Below, in pieces: positions 21,700 to 34,585 of a DNA stretch of 64,000 nt; positions within the stretch are counted from its first letter, which is position 1; every line of letters begins with the position of its first letter. The notes beneath the pieces are model-generated. The model worked only from the letters and a program-made list of their open reading frames with translations. It was not told where the DNA came from and did no database searches. The stretch spans positions 11,963,350 through 12,027,349 of the forward strand of contig OX442416.1 in assembly GCA_949361645.1 (NCBI GenBank). Reading direction: 5' to 3'. The position numbers and the translations under genes were made by a program. The stretch comes from Spongilla lacustris. Taxonomy: Eukaryota; Porifera; Demospongiae; Spongillida; Spongillidae.

Positions 21700-24275
21700 T
21701 TCATAACATAACCTACCAATCCACGGCCTTCTTGTTCTCAGTATTACGTGACGCGCATGCACGTGATTTTAAATTGGTGATGTAGGCAATTTAGTAAATA
21801 AGGGATTGCAAATATTATATACAGACCTACATTTAGCAAGTTAAATATATAATACATGTAATATTTGACAAATGCTATGCTTAACCATCTTGTGTCTCTC
21901 ATCTTTTATGCAGTTTGTGTATGAGCGCAACATTTTTTTATATGTGTATCAGTACAATCCATTAGTGCAAGCCAGCAATTACGATGGTTCATGTCGCAAA
22001 CTTTCATAGCACATATTCATGTGTGTACATCGTTGGCATAAGTGGGAATCTGTGGGATTTTATTCTTCATTTTGTAGCTGTATAGTACACTAGATTAGCC
22101 AACATCGCTTGCACGTCCTAATACCAGTCTCACTGTAGTGTCTGCTAGTATCTGTCAGGTAGGATATTGATGCAACTGAACTGACAGTCATACTGTTGGA
22201 GTGGATCACTGAACTCCAATCTTTCCTTCTACTGTCCCCTGTATAGGCCTATTATATTCCTGAATCATGGGCGGGATGAACTGTGTTGGTGCAAGGTGTT
22301 AATTAAGGCTTGTTACGTGTACTTTATACTATAAGTGGTAGAAGCCTTACTATGGTATGGGCATAAAAGTTATTGAGCAATTCTATACATATAGTGTTTT
22401 CACCCTCTGGAGCATGGAAATAGAAGCGAGAAAAAATTGATATTGCTATACTGGCGCGACGTGAGGATTGATATCGACGATTCGTAGCAGTATTATCACA
22501 GGTTTAGGTACGAATAGATTGCTATTTGCAGTGAATTCTAGCTCTTTTTAAAATCGTTTCATGACCGTTACCCCGGTAGAAATCTAGTCAGTTTGGTCCA
22601 TTCCTATTTACGCTCCTTCCTAACTTCACAATCAATGAACAGACTACGGTGAATACGAGTGTGTTAATCACTTAGATTTGGCGATAACTCCCCATTGCTG
22701 TGTTTTCTAGCAGTATAAGTTTCTACTGGGCTCTAATATGGGCACTAGTAATAGGGGTAGGATGGAAAATTGTTCTTTCAGTGTGTTTGAAAGGTGCATT
22801 CTTATTGATGCACAACTCGGAGGAAGACTGGTGAAAATGTTTGTATTGGAGAGAATCAGTGTGTTAATTTAAAGTCAATGTGTCATGTGTGTTTACACTT
22901 ACTCTCAGATGATGTACATGTATTATACTCTTATAGGGTGTAGATGTGCACCTCTCCAAGGTCTCATAGGTAGGAATTTTTAAAGGTCAGTGTGTTTGCA
23001 CGTACCCTCAGATGACATACACCTGTATGTATATGCACCTCTAAGACAAGGATTGGCGACTGTGTGTTTCCACTAAATGGTTATTTCAGGTCAGTGTGTC
23101 ATGTTTGTTTGCACTTACCCTCAGATGACATATATGTAGGCACATCTTTTTACATGCACACAAAGACAAGCCAGACAGCTTAAAGACATGTGAGGATATT
23201 ACAAAGAGACGCTGTCCCTACAAGATATGTAAATTTTCGATCAAACCTACACAAAGACATCCAGCCCTAACAACACCACTAAAACAGTTAGTTATTAAGT
23301 TTTATTGTAATCCTTAAGCATGGCTTTAATCATATACAGCAACAAGTAGCTATCTTGCTAATGCCATGTGTCGAATACACAGTGACACTCAAGATTAAAA
23401 AGACACTGGAGGCACAAGCAATATTAATTGATGCCGCCAAGCTTATATTTATCTTTGAAGTTCACTTTTTGGCTGATTTAATTAGGTACGAAATTGAGTA
23501 CACTCAATATCAGCATGTCTCTTGACTATTATCCCCCACTCATCCCATTTCTTTTTCTCCTGACACAGGTGTATAAAGGAAGTATGCAGTCACACTTAAA
23601 GAGTGTGCCAGGTCGAGTTAACCACTAATTAAGAACCAAGTTGTTGAGGGCCCATGCTATGTGTCCCTTTGCCTCTTCTCAGTTCTTTTCTCATCCCTCT
23701 TCTTTTTCCTACCTCCCCCTCTCTGCAGAAAATATCTGGGCATACGAGCAGCGTTATTTGTCTGTGAAATTCACTTTTTATCATGCACATGATTAAGAAA
23801 CACTTATGCACCATTCGCTAAACAATAATTGCTGAAGTGTTTGTTAGTTTTATTTTCTTTTTTACAGGTACGAACTGAATTGAGATTTATCCAGTACCCT
23901 CATCTCTCTTATGTTCAATTGACTTATGATATGTGTATATATTTTTATTTCTTTTCATCTTTTATTAAATTTATTCTACTTCGTCTGCACTTGGTGTTCA
24001 TACGATTTGATAATATTAAACAGTACCAAATCATAACGGGAACATAATATATAAATAGTAACAACTTAGAATAAATATACATGTAAATATACATTTGTAT
24101 AACAAATTCGTTTTAGAATAAGCATCCCAGACCGAAAACAGTTCGTTGGTACAGACTGAAGAAAACAGTTAATAGCTGCTTATACTGTTGACGACCTGCG
24201 ATCATTGGCTTTTGCTTTTCGAACCAAATATGCCAGCCCTTACGTGAATGCAAGGGGTGGAATATACATATTACA
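21700..24275. other. No gene seen; diverged tandem repeat
   Basis: From about 22870 to 23160 three diverged units share GTCAGTGTGTCATGT, GTTTGCACTTACCCTCAGATGA and a pyrimidine-rich tail (roughly 110-115 bp period). The rest shows no recognisable exon. Confidence 0.45.
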
Positions 24276-24279
24276 TGCA

Positions 24280-24481
24280 ACCAGGGAATACGGTCCGGGG
24301 GGGGACTCAATTCCCTAGGGAATTGAGTCCGGTTAATTGGTTTTGTACAACCAGGGAACTCGGTCCGGGGGACCGTATTCCCTAGGGAGTTGGGTCCGGG
24401 GGGGACCGTATTCCCTAAGGGAATACGGTCCGCCGGACCGAAAATTGGGCCGGACCGTATACCCTATGACACCGGCGTTGT
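24280..24481. repeat. Palindrome cluster ending in 68-bp inverted repeat, right copy
   Basis: The segment 24414-24481 is the inverse of 16200-16267. Just inside lie a perfect 28-bp palindrome (24303-24330, GGACTCAATTCCCT and its complement) and several GGGAATACGGTCC/GGACCGTATTCCC pairs. Confidence 0.8.
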
Positions 24482-25087
24482 CTATGTACAGTTTCTAAAA
24501 TGTCTACTGGTATTAATGATGTGCATCTCTGGCGCTATCGATCAATCCTGGATGTGGCATTAACTTGCAAATCCACGGGGTGATTCTCGACCTAGGAGGA
24601 TAAACGTTGCCCTGGTAAAGTTTCCGCCCTTATAAAGTACCTTCAAATTTTAACAGTGTAAAGCCGGTAGGTTGTTTCTATATTTTCCAATGTGATCTCG
24701 TGGTGCCGCGTATTCTACTAGAAGTTGTGAGCCTTCAGAATATTGTTATTTTTAGCGCTATCACCCGCGACACCATATTCTGTATAGTGTATTGGCTATT
24801 TGTCTATGCATTGGTAAAGATGGATCTTAGCCAGATTGCTCTCTGGATGCATACTAGGTGAAACCCTCCTGCAACGGGACCAGGGATGAACCCAACCTTA
24901 CCAAGGCTGTTATGAAAAGACACGGCCCGGGCTGTTCTCCCACGAGACAGCATCCTGCATACATGTATGGCCTATCCATTGTTGCATATGGTATTCAAGC
25001 AATGTGGTCTGAGTGGAGCCAAGGCCTGTGGTATTGGAAACAAGGCCTGCTGGGGTTTTACTGGAACCATGGTCCATGAAGTTGGCC

Positions 25088-25930
25088 ACATGTACACCCA
25101 TGACCCATCCAATGCTCTATATGTACACTCATCCAATGCCCCCCATGCACACTCATCCAATGCCACCAATGCACACCCATCCAATGTCCCCCATCACACA
25201 CACCCATCGAATGCCCCACATGGGTCATGCACACACATGAAATGCCCCCCATGTACACACATCCAATGCCCCCCATGTACACCCATCCAATGCCCCCCAT
25301 ATACACACATCCAATGCCCCCCATGTACACCCATCCAATGCCCCCATGTACACCCATCCAATGCCCCCATGCACACCCATCCAATGCCCTCCATGTACAC
25401 CCATCCAATGTCCCCCATGTACACCCACCATGCACACCAATTCAATGTCCCCATGCACACCCATCCAATGCCCCCATGTACACCCTTCCAATGCTCCCAT
25501 GTACACCATCCAATGCCCTCCATGTACACCTGTACACCCATCCAATGCCCCCCCATGTACACCCATCCAATGCCCCCGATGTACACCCATCCAATGCCCC
25601 CGATGTACACCCATCCAATGCCCCCATGTACACCCTTCCAATGTCCCCCATGTACACCCATCCAATGCCCCCCATGTACACCCATCCAATGCCCCCATGT
25701 ACACCCATTCAATGTCCCCATGTACACCCATCCAATGCCCCCGATGTACTCCCATCCAATGCCCCCGATGTACACCCATCCAATGTCCCCATGTACACCC
25801 ATTCAATGTCTCCATGCACACCCATCCAATGCCACCATGTACACCTATCCGATGCCCCCATGCACACACACCCATCCAATGCCCCCTCATACACACACAC
25901 CCATCCAATGCCCTATCTACACTCATCCAG
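25088..25930. repeat. 23/24-bp minisatellite, CATGTACACCCATCCAATGCCCC
   Basis: About 35 units of a 23- or 24-base motif with varying C number. None of the six reading frames of the unit contains a stop, so frames of up to 348 codons on the plus strand and 252 on the minus strand stay open. They encode only MYTHPMPP, CTPIQCP or VHPSNAP type repeats and their complements. These frames are not evidence of a gene. Confidence 0.93.
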
Positions 25931-26099
25931 GCTCGTGGGGTGATCATTTCAGTTTTATGATGGTCTGTGGTGAGCTGTGCCATCTGTTGCTGTACCCATA
26001 TGAAGTTGCATAGAGTGAGGGATACTTAAAAGAAACCATTTGCATACCTTACAAGTGCATGTGTAGCTGAACATAGCACTTGAAGTGATTCTTCAGCTC

Positions 26100-26352
26100 T
26101 TTTGCCACAAGAACACGTGAGCTTTAGTTAAGCAAAAGGTGCAAAACATTTGGGGGTGGATCTCAGGTGTATCAACAAGAATGTTTACGTTAAAGCCACA
26201 AGAAACTTGTCAGCATAGGATATACAGCTGTATGGTGGCTCTGGTTCTACTGCTGTCCCCTTTGCTTTGATCCCTCTATGCAATTTGCCCCCGCACACTC
26301 GGCACAGATCATCTAGTGCTGCACTTCCATTCTTGTTGTGCGCGTTATTCAT
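26100..26352 (-). pseudogene. RAG1-N-terminal-like zinc domain, broken
   Basis: From an ATG at 26352 the frame gives MNNAHNKNGSAALDDLCRVC then GGKLHRGIKAKG, PPYSCISYADKFLVAL, and a stop at 26185-26187. One frame over, the homology continues as NVNILVDTPEIHPQMFCTFC. The pattern C-x2-C, then a central Cys, then IHP-x2-FC-x2-C is that of the RAG1 N-terminal zinc-binding region, also found (from memory) in N-RAG-TP-like transposons of molluscs and cnidarians. A one-base frameshift separates the halves and a stop follows, so this is a relic. The same LCRVCG start occurs in the element at 34.6-36.9 kb. Confidence 0.6.
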
Positions 26353-27468
26353 AATTTGGGTATGTGTGTTATAATAATTATAGCAGGGCGTAGGAGACGC
26401 GGCACCACGGACTGAAAACATATTCTTATCTGGCAAAGATACCACTGTAAGCTGTTTTTTTACCGACAGCACTTATAAGGGCGGAAAAAAAGCTACACAG
26501 TCGTGATTTCATGCTATCTTTCCCGCCTAAAAAGAAGCATCTTATGCGCGGAACGAAATGCAGTGCGCCACTCGAGGCTAATGGATGCGTGAGGCTAAAT
26601 CTAATAAGAGGACTAGTTCTAGTTACCGTTTGTTGCAATTTTATTCGCATTAGATCGATTGGCTGCGGAAAACTCAAGTTGAAACTTTAATGAGCTTGTA
26701 AAGGGAATGCGGTTGTTGAACCGTAAATCTTTTTCCTGTGCTCTAATTATGACCCTTTTTAACAGCCGTGCCCCGTACGAGTTGTTTGGATCGTCTAACA
26801 ACACCTTACGACTGTCAACCCGGCCCCGTACGGGCTGTTTGAATCGTTTACCTGGCCCCGTTTAGATCGTCTACTTACTCTGTACGAGCTTTCAGCCCAC
26901 CCCGTACGTAGTACATGCAGCCTGCCGATCGACGCCATACAGTTTTGGCACCTCGCCTCACTCGCATATAACTTGGCCACACTTTTAAGTTTCTGTGAAT
27001 CTCAAATTAGAAAATAGAAAAGACACAACACAACACATGTACACACACACAATTTTCTCTTCGTCCAATTGCCTCTCAAACTATATAGGGCTGCTTCAGT
27101 CCGCGCGTCTTCTGTTTCTGATAATTAAATGCAATACACGATCTGAGATTGTTGCCAATAAAATAAAACCTTACCTCCTCACTTTTCTCGGGTAGGGACG
27201 CTGCCTTGTGCAAGCAATTCACGGGACGAAATGACCACATTTCAGTTATGTATACGTTCAAGTAAACCACAAGTAAATACCTTAATTAGATACATTTCCT
27301 GGAATTAGAAATTATCGGATTTACGATATTTCCTTTCACTGAACAGCCGGAATTACGTACGTTTTCTGCGAAGGAAATATGATATATGCGTATGGAAATA
27401 TAGTGTTTTCATAAACCGTAAGGAAGGGTTAAACCTACGCGCCCAAAGCCTGCATACTATTTAAAAAA

Positions 27469-27952
27469 TTTATTGATCTTTTTGTATAATTGTGATTAAA
27501 AAATCAGCAATAGCACTTCATACATGTAACTACAACGTTTAATATAGGAAGCAGTCCGCTAGAAGAGCAAAATACTTCAGTTCAATATTCTGAGGGAAAC
27601 AAAATGACATTAAAATTAAGATGATACGATTTTTTTTACCTCAGGATGCAGTTTCTGCAATGGCGAGTCTTCCAGATCAGAACAAACCTAGCGGTCATTT
27701 TGGTAAAACGCTAGCGGTCATGTAAAACACATGCACGTACCTTTCTTCTTCAGATCTGACACAAACAGATTTGTCTTTAACCTGCCTTACACGTGATATA
27801 AGCACACGCGCACAGACACCCATGTACCAGTAACCACTTACCACGACCATAGCTATGCCACGACACGCATCGCTGCTGAGTATTCCACCGTAGCATTCAT
27901 TCGCGCTCCGTATTAGTTTCGAGGCAAAACGTGGAGAAACACGCATGGTCAT
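27469..27952 (-). CDS. Small three-exon gene, unknown protein (69 aa)
   Basis: Exon 1 (27952-27842) starts at ATG with an in-frame TGA just upstream (27974-27976) and encodes MTMRVSPRFASKLIRSANEC plus 17 residues to GIAMVV, with donor GTG/GTAAGTGG. Exon 2 (27687-27640) has acceptor CCGCTAG, encodes VCSDLEDSPLQKLHPE and has donor GAG/GTAAAA. Exon 3 (27589-27539) has a strong acceptor TTTTGTTTCCCTCAG and encodes NIELKYFALLADCFLY then TAA. All junctions are phase 0. A poly(A) signal AATAAA (27469-27474) lies 65 bases after the stop. The gene model is good, but I do not recognise the protein. Exon 2 is short and its acceptor weak. Confidence 0.5.
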
Positions 27953-28314
27953 CACATGCCTATACGATATTGATCACTTACCTTGTGTTGCGTTCCCCAA
28001 TCGGTAGGCTAGCCGGCCCTTTTGGCCTTGCCAATTATGTAAAAAATTTCAAGATGGCAACCCCCTTGCGGCCTTGCCTACGTAGAGGATGTGAAGATAC
28101 ACTTTCACTTACCTTCTTGCCACATTGCGCGCCCAATTCCAAACCGCCCAGGGCCACGTGACGCGACCCACAATACGATTTAAAAAATTCCCGCAACAAT
28201 CAATGACGTCACCTATGCTACGTTCCTCGTTACATGTACATGTAATACTAACAAGACGAACATGATTGACACTATGTTATCTGAACTCACTGCCACATAT
28301 ACTCAGACATGTTT

Positions 28315-28341
28315 GGGGGGGGGGGGGGGGGGGGGGGGGGG
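28315..28341. repeat. G27 homopolymer
   Basis: Twenty-seven consecutive G. Confidence 0.95.
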
Positions 28342-28349
28342 TGAGCGGC

Positions 28350-29730
28350 AGCTGGGGCTATGTGATATCCACTCTCACGTACGTACCTTTGGTATTGTGC
28401 CACGCCCACCATTATTTTAAATGATTACAGCAGTGCAGTGCAGCTAATATGCAAGGGAAAGTGATTGACTTTTACTCAAGGAATTTTACCCAGGCTAACA
28501 TATGCATTGATTATACTAAGTTCTTACGGTTGTTAAATGCTATGTTCGGTTTTTATACTTTATGCACCCTTACATGTACACATATATGAATGTGTTCCAA
28601 CAGCATGTAACGTTACTAGCTATATATATCTTGGGTACTGATTTACGTGCAGCTTTTGGACGTACTAGCTCAGCTATACTAGTCTGTGCAATATATTTGT
28701 TATTTCATTGGCAATGGTGGGTGATGTCTATAAATATATTTCTGTGTACATTGCGCTTACTGTACATGTATAACATACAAGTTCGATTAAAGTGATGCAG
28801 GGTATATTTATGTATAGTTAGCATTTTGTGTACGTTTACATGTATGTGATGGATCTTTTCAAGATTTATACATCAGTCCTGCTGTAACTTGACTGTATTT
28901 GTAATATTGCTAATAATATTATTACATGTATGTTGTATCTGTTCAAGATTTATACATCAGACTGTATTTGTATTGTGGCTAATAGTATCATTTTAGTAGA
29001 TGAATAGGACTTTATAATTATTAATGTTCTAAAATACCGGATAATGTCTTGTAGCTAGTACTGCAAGTGTAACATAGACTAAATCTACATAAATCGATTA
29101 ATAATTGTTATACATGTATCATATGCATGGGATCATACATATTACTTTGACTCACATATACTTTCGACTTTGAAAATAATAATAAATGTATGATATCATA
29201 ATTCTCTTTTAGAACACTGGCATAGAAAAATATAAATTGATTGTCGGGATCCTTTCAAATGCAACAAGTGGTACACACCCGGTGTAATCAACTCAGTTTA
29301 CAATGTAAAAGCCTTTTCAGCCTGGCTTATGTATACTATGTTTTACTTTCGTGACGAACACTAGTTCTGTGTATACACACATACATGGTCAGCTATAAAG
29401 ATTGAGGGTCAGAGTAGAAAGAGGGGTGGGGGAGGGGGGGTGTAGGGGCACACACAGTTTTTGTTCATAATATTATAAAGTGGTAAGAAGATACACATTT
29501 GCTTCTATGCATTTTATTCTCCGAGCTTCCATTTTGCAACTGTGTCATAAAAAAGTCAAAGGTTTTGAGTTAAAGTCTCATTCCAGATCAGACAGAATAG
29601 AAACCATTCCTGATGAATGTGCTTATATGCATTCAGATATTTTCCATTTATGGCTTGTTTATATAACTAGACAGCTGCTTGCATTGTCAGTAAGGTCTGA
29701 CCTCAAGGTTACCAAAAGCATGAATATGAT

Positions 29731-29766
<36 letters not shown>

Positions 29767-30500
29767 TGACATAGGATTCAGTTTGAAACAGAAATACACC
29801 AATGGACAATAAATAGTGTACATATAATTCTAATTCGTTGTCAAGTCTGCCACTACACTAGAGGTCCCTTCATCTCTTCAAGAGCCATTCTTCAAGCTGC
29901 TCAGTATCCCCACGGTCTGCATAAAACATTCTGATACGCCCTACGACTGAAATAACATAAAAACACCTCCTCCAAATAAATTAGTGTCCATACATGTGTG
30001 AGTCAGTTTCTGGGTTCAATCCATATATCCCTACCTCTCCCCTCACACGTTCCACAAAGAGGATCACAATAGATACCAAAAGTTCTGACCTGAAAAGCCC
30101 TGACAAGGAATTGCAGCTAACAGCAATCTTCATACACCCTGTCTGGGTTAGTTGTGCTCACCCATAACCTTTTCCACTCCACCATGCCCATGCCCCCTTG
30201 TCGTAGCCAGAACTCACATGTGCTACCTTTGAATATGCCCAGCCAGCCATGGAGAGGATATCCCATCCAAAATTTTTGGAGAGGTGGCATCTTCATGGCA
30301 ACTACATGTAGAATGGAGTTTTAAACGTTAATGTACATGTATTTATCAGTAAGAACACACTCATATACAGAACCCCACCGCCTGATCTGAAGTACACATT
30401 GTGTGTATTATGCCATCTTCGATGTGCAGTCATCATCTAATGAGGCCACCCTATTGGGGGTGCATGGCCATCCATATGTGGTTCATTTCTATAGGGTTGC
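28350..30500. other. No gene seen
   Basis: AT-rich non-coding sequence. A diverged direct repeat around 28855-28990 shares CAAGATTTATACATCAG and CTGTATTTGTA. A (TG)n microsatellite lies at 29733-29763. The 110-codon frame at 29480-29812 runs into the TG repeat and lacks splice or domain support. Confidence 0.45.
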
Positions 30501-30539
30501 CGCAGATCATAGGACACACCCACACCGTACTCACCCCAC

Positions 30540-31937
30540 CCACAGTAACCTCTTACCCACACACAGTAAACTCTTTCCCCCCCACACACAGTAACCTCTT
30601 TCCCCACACACAGTAAATTTTCCCCCCACACACAGTAACCTCTTTCCCCCCACACACAGTAACCTCTTTCCCCCCACACACAGTAACCTCTTTCCCCCCA
30701 CACACAGTAACCTCTTTCCCCCCACACACAGTAACCTCTTTCCCCCCACACACAGTAACCTCTTTCCCCCCACACACAGTAACCTCTTTCCCCCCTCACA
30801 CAGTAACCTCTTTCCCCCCCACACACAGTAACCTCTTTCCCCCCACACACAGTAACCTCTTTCCCCCCACACACAGTAACCTTTTTCCCCCCACACACAG
30901 TAAACTCTTTCCCCCCACACACAGTAAACTCTTTGCCCCCACACACACAGTAACCTCTTTCCCCCCCACATACAGTAACCTCTTTCCCCCCACACACAGT
31001 AAACTCTTTCCCCCCACACACAGTAACCTCTTTCCCCCCACACACAGTAACCTCTTTCCCCCCTCACACAGTAACCTCTTTCCCCCCCACACACAGTAAC
31101 CTCTTTCCCCCCACACACACTAACCTCTTTCCCCCCTCACACAGTAACCTCTTTCCCCCCCACACACAGTAACCTCTTTCCCCCCACACACAGTAACCTC
31201 TTTCCCCCCACACACAGTAACCTCTTTCCCCCCACACACAGTAACCTCTTTCCCCCCACACACAGTAACCTCTTTCCCCCCACACACAGTAACCTCTTTC
31301 CCCCCACACACAGTAACCTCTTTCCCCCCACACACAGTAACCTCTTTCCCCCCTCACACAGTAACCTCTTTCCCCCCCACACACAGTAACCTCTTTCCCC
31401 CCACACACAGTAACCTCTTTCCCCCCACACACAGTAACCTTTTTCCCCCCACACACAGTAAACTCTTTCCCCCCACACACAGTAAACTCTTTGCCCCCAC
31501 ACACACAGTAACCTCTTTCCCCCCCACATACAGTAACCTCTTTCCCCCCACACACAGTAAACTCTTTCCCCCCACACACAGTAACCTCTTTCCCCCCACA
31601 CACAGTAACCTCTTTCCCCCCTCACACAGTAACCTCTTTCCCCCCCACACACAGTAACCTCTTTCCCCCCACACACAGTAACCTCTTTCCCCCCTCACAC
31701 AGTAACCTCTTTCCCCCCCACACACAGTAACCTCTTTCCCCCCACACACAGTAACCTCTTTCCCCCCACACACAGTAACCTTTTCCCCCCCACACACAGT
31801 AAACTCTTTCCCCCCACACACAGTAAACTCTTTGCCCCCCCACACACAGTAACCTCTTTCCCCCCCACATACAGTAACCTCTTTCCCCCCACACACAGTA
31901 AACTCTTTCCCCCCCACACACAGTATCCTCATCCCCC
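30540..31937. repeat. 24/25-bp minisatellite with 558-bp higher-order period
   Basis: The unit is ACACACAGTAACCTCTTTCCCCCC with C6 or C7. Variant units (CCTTTTTCC, TAAACTC, TTTGCCCCC, CACATACAG) recur in the same order: the CCTTTTT variant starts at 30880 and 31438 (558 bases apart), and a related CCTTTTC unit starts a shortened third round at 31779. Long minus-strand frames over it (up to 202 codons) are repeat artefacts. Confidence 0.92.
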
Positions 31938-31949
31938 CACACAACACAG

Positions 31950-32271
31950 CAGGCATGTATTCATAGAAGTTTCAGCGTTGCCCGGAAACTTCCCCCCCCT
32001 TCCAAAATTAATTTTAATATCTAAGTGCACATATTTGGTGAGACACAACCCTCACCCCCTTGCCGGTCAGCCCCGGCTTGGGGGCAGGGGCGGCTGCTGC
32101 CGCCCCTCCCATGGCATATGAAATGCCGCCACCCTTGCAACCCCCCCCCCCCCCCCCCCCCCTAGTTTTCATATAGACTGAAACCCCCCGCCCCCCTGCC
32201 TCCCAGCTCATATATCGATTAATGTACAAAGTTGGAACCCCTCCCCCTCTGAAATCCTGGATACGCCCCTG
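31950..32271. mobile_element. Small insertion splitting the minisatellite
   Basis: Array units resume at 32272 after 322 bases of unrelated sequence. That sequence ends GGATACGCCCCTG (reverse complement CAGGGGCGTATCC), a terminus often seen in hAT-like MITEs. The left edge starts CAGG. The string CACAG lies at both edges but is also part of the array unit, so it cannot prove a target duplication. It contains a C22 tract at 32141-32162. Confidence 0.45.
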
Positions 32272-32599
32272 CACAGTAATCTCATCCCCACACACCCTCA
32301 GAGAAAACTCTTTCCCACACAGTAACCTCTCTTCCCCACACACACCTAACCTCACCCCAAACACCCACACAGCAGCAGCTACCCCATATGTACATGTACA
32401 TGTATGTATACATGCATCGCGTGATGCACTAGCAGTTACACATGTGCATATAATAACACATAAGTACATAGAATGAATGTAACTTAACTTTTCAGTTTGT
32501 GCAACCTCTACCCAAACCAATCGATCCACAGGACCACACAGTATTAGTAGCGTAACCTCTAGTAGCTCTACCATTTATTATCATACCTCTAGTTGTATC

Positions 32600-34585
32600 G
32601 GCTAATCCTTGTGGCGTGTCCTCCGGCTGTTTAAATCATGTTGGGCGTGGGCCGCGTGGCCCGACCTTCGTTTTTGGTCGCGAAGGTCACAGACTCAGCA
32701 ACTACTGATCAGTAGTTCAAATCCAGTTCGCATCCTTAGGCGGTACTATTACTCACGTGCACGTGATAGCGATGTCTATGAATTGTAAATTAAGTGTAAC
32801 ATGTAATCCAGCTTTCTGGCTACATGCATTATAGCAATTTGAGGAGTAACGTTGCGCGACTCCATTACATGTATTTATGACTGTCTTTTCGCATACAAAT
32901 CGAATATATATAAGAAACAAGGTCAGTTGTAAATTTGTAATGATAGATTTGCATGGTTGGCGCGAACACGAAACGCTTCACATGTGATATGTCATGTGTG
33001 ATAGTGAATTGCAGTAGTGAATTGAAGTAACCAGTCAACTGAATTTACTGCATGTTTTGGTATCTTTCCGTGATAAGGAAATACAAAGGAAATTTCCCAA
33101 GACAATCAACACCGTATTTCCTTACGTTTCCAATCTAACTGAAACATATAAATTTGGTGTAGTGTGCAACTCGCTTGTACCCTTGAACTCCCAGGATCCC
33201 TGTGTGCACGTACAATAACATAACTTACGTCGAATAACGTACATGTAGCGAAATAGACTGCCTTTGTTTTTGTTTTACAATAATTGTGCTGCATATACGA
33301 CCTTCGCTGATACAGACTTCTGCCTTAAACCGAAAAGCCACAATTGGCTTCTCCGATGGTATAAATTGTAACGGTACTGCATGAAGCACTGTGCCTGCAT
33401 GTGTATGATCTGAGACGGGGTTAAAAAAACCCCTTACCTATGTCAGTTATAGGTACCGTAGTTCAGGGCCTAGTTCGTTCAAAACACGCAGCATTAGTCC
33501 TTTATGATGACCTTGCATGGGGACAGATCGCAGCAAGTTTGAATAATCCACCGTTACTTACCTATATAGCTGCAGGGCTTGCAGCGTGTTGCTATCTCTC
33601 GCACGCAGCGCAAACACTGTAATCAATAGCCTTCATAGTACAAATCCCTCGTACTATTATTATGTCTTTATGGCATTAGTAAAATGGATCACCCGTTTAG
33701 AATTTTTTTCACGACTAAACCCAGAGCTTGGTTACCAGCGAATGGTGCCTACCGTACGTAGAATTGGTGTAGCTATCTGGAAAAAATGGTGGAATCAAAT
33801 AAAAGCTTAACCAGGGAAGTTTTGTCGGTTAGTTCATGGCGATGTCAAAAACTTAAAATGTGGAGTTAGTCCAAGACCCTCCAACCTAAACGCTTTAAAC
33901 ACACCTCACCGTACGTAAAAATTTTTGCTGCATCTGGCCATGCTACTTCTTTATAAAGAATGAGAAGTTTAGGGGAGTTGTATCGGTTAGTTGTTAAAAA
34001 TATTGTATGCCCTCAAAATTCTGTATCTTGGGTTCTAAAAGGGCTATAAATATGGCGATATGTTTGCCCGAATGTACGCATTTTGCGCTATCGTATTCTT
34101 ATATCAGATTCGACAAAGCACTCAACTTACTTTCTTCTTCATCGAATTAGCACCATCACGGAGCCCGCGCTTTGCAATCTATGGCTCACGTGCTCCGTTT
34201 CCAATCCTTCACGGTGGTCTGCTCTCATTGAACGCGTGGAAACTAAGCCCTACGCCCCGAAAAATTGAAATGGTTACGTACTCCCATAGCAACGAACCTG
34301 ACAACCGATGCCTTTTAGAACCAGCTGTGCACGGGGTACATAAAACGTAATCAAAACCTAAAAGCCATACTAGCAGTGATAAATACCTTTGAACTATATT
34401 GTAAGCAAAAATCACGTGGCCTGGTGTTGCCAACTGTCGGCTCTGGTACTTCAAACCTATCGACTTACGCACGGCGATCACCGACTACATGTGTTCAAAA
34501 AACTACAACGACGCTCGGTGACTGAATTGGAACATGCCAAAGCTATCACGGTAAAGTTAGTTGTTTGTACTGTCGTTTTTTCGTA
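32600..34585. other. No confident gene
   Basis: Several 60-96 codon frames exist (for example 33586-33810, ending MVPTVRRIGVAIWKKWWN) but none shows a family, a start context plus splice logic, or a poly(A) signal. A hairpin GACCTTCG/CGAAGGTC lies near 32671-32698. Confidence 0.4.

Noticed and set aside
24967..26013. 348-codon open frame on the plus strand and frames of up to 252 codons on the minus strand
   Set aside because: They lie on a 23/24-bp minisatellite that has no stop in any frame; the peptide is only the repeat.
30437..31956. Minus-strand frames of about 200 codons rich in VCGGKE
   Set aside because: Produced by the 24/25-bp minisatellite; changing C-run length rotates frames and no unique sequence is encoded.
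32014..32574. 186-codon minus-strand frame with poly-Gly
   Set aside because: It crosses a C22 tract, the inserted MITE and array remnants, and has no domain.
32640..32740. tRNA-like sequence with a TTCAAATCC B-box-like motif
   Set aside because: No cloverleaf with acceptor pairing and anticodon arm could be drawn; only a local hairpin GACCTTCG/CGAAGGTC.
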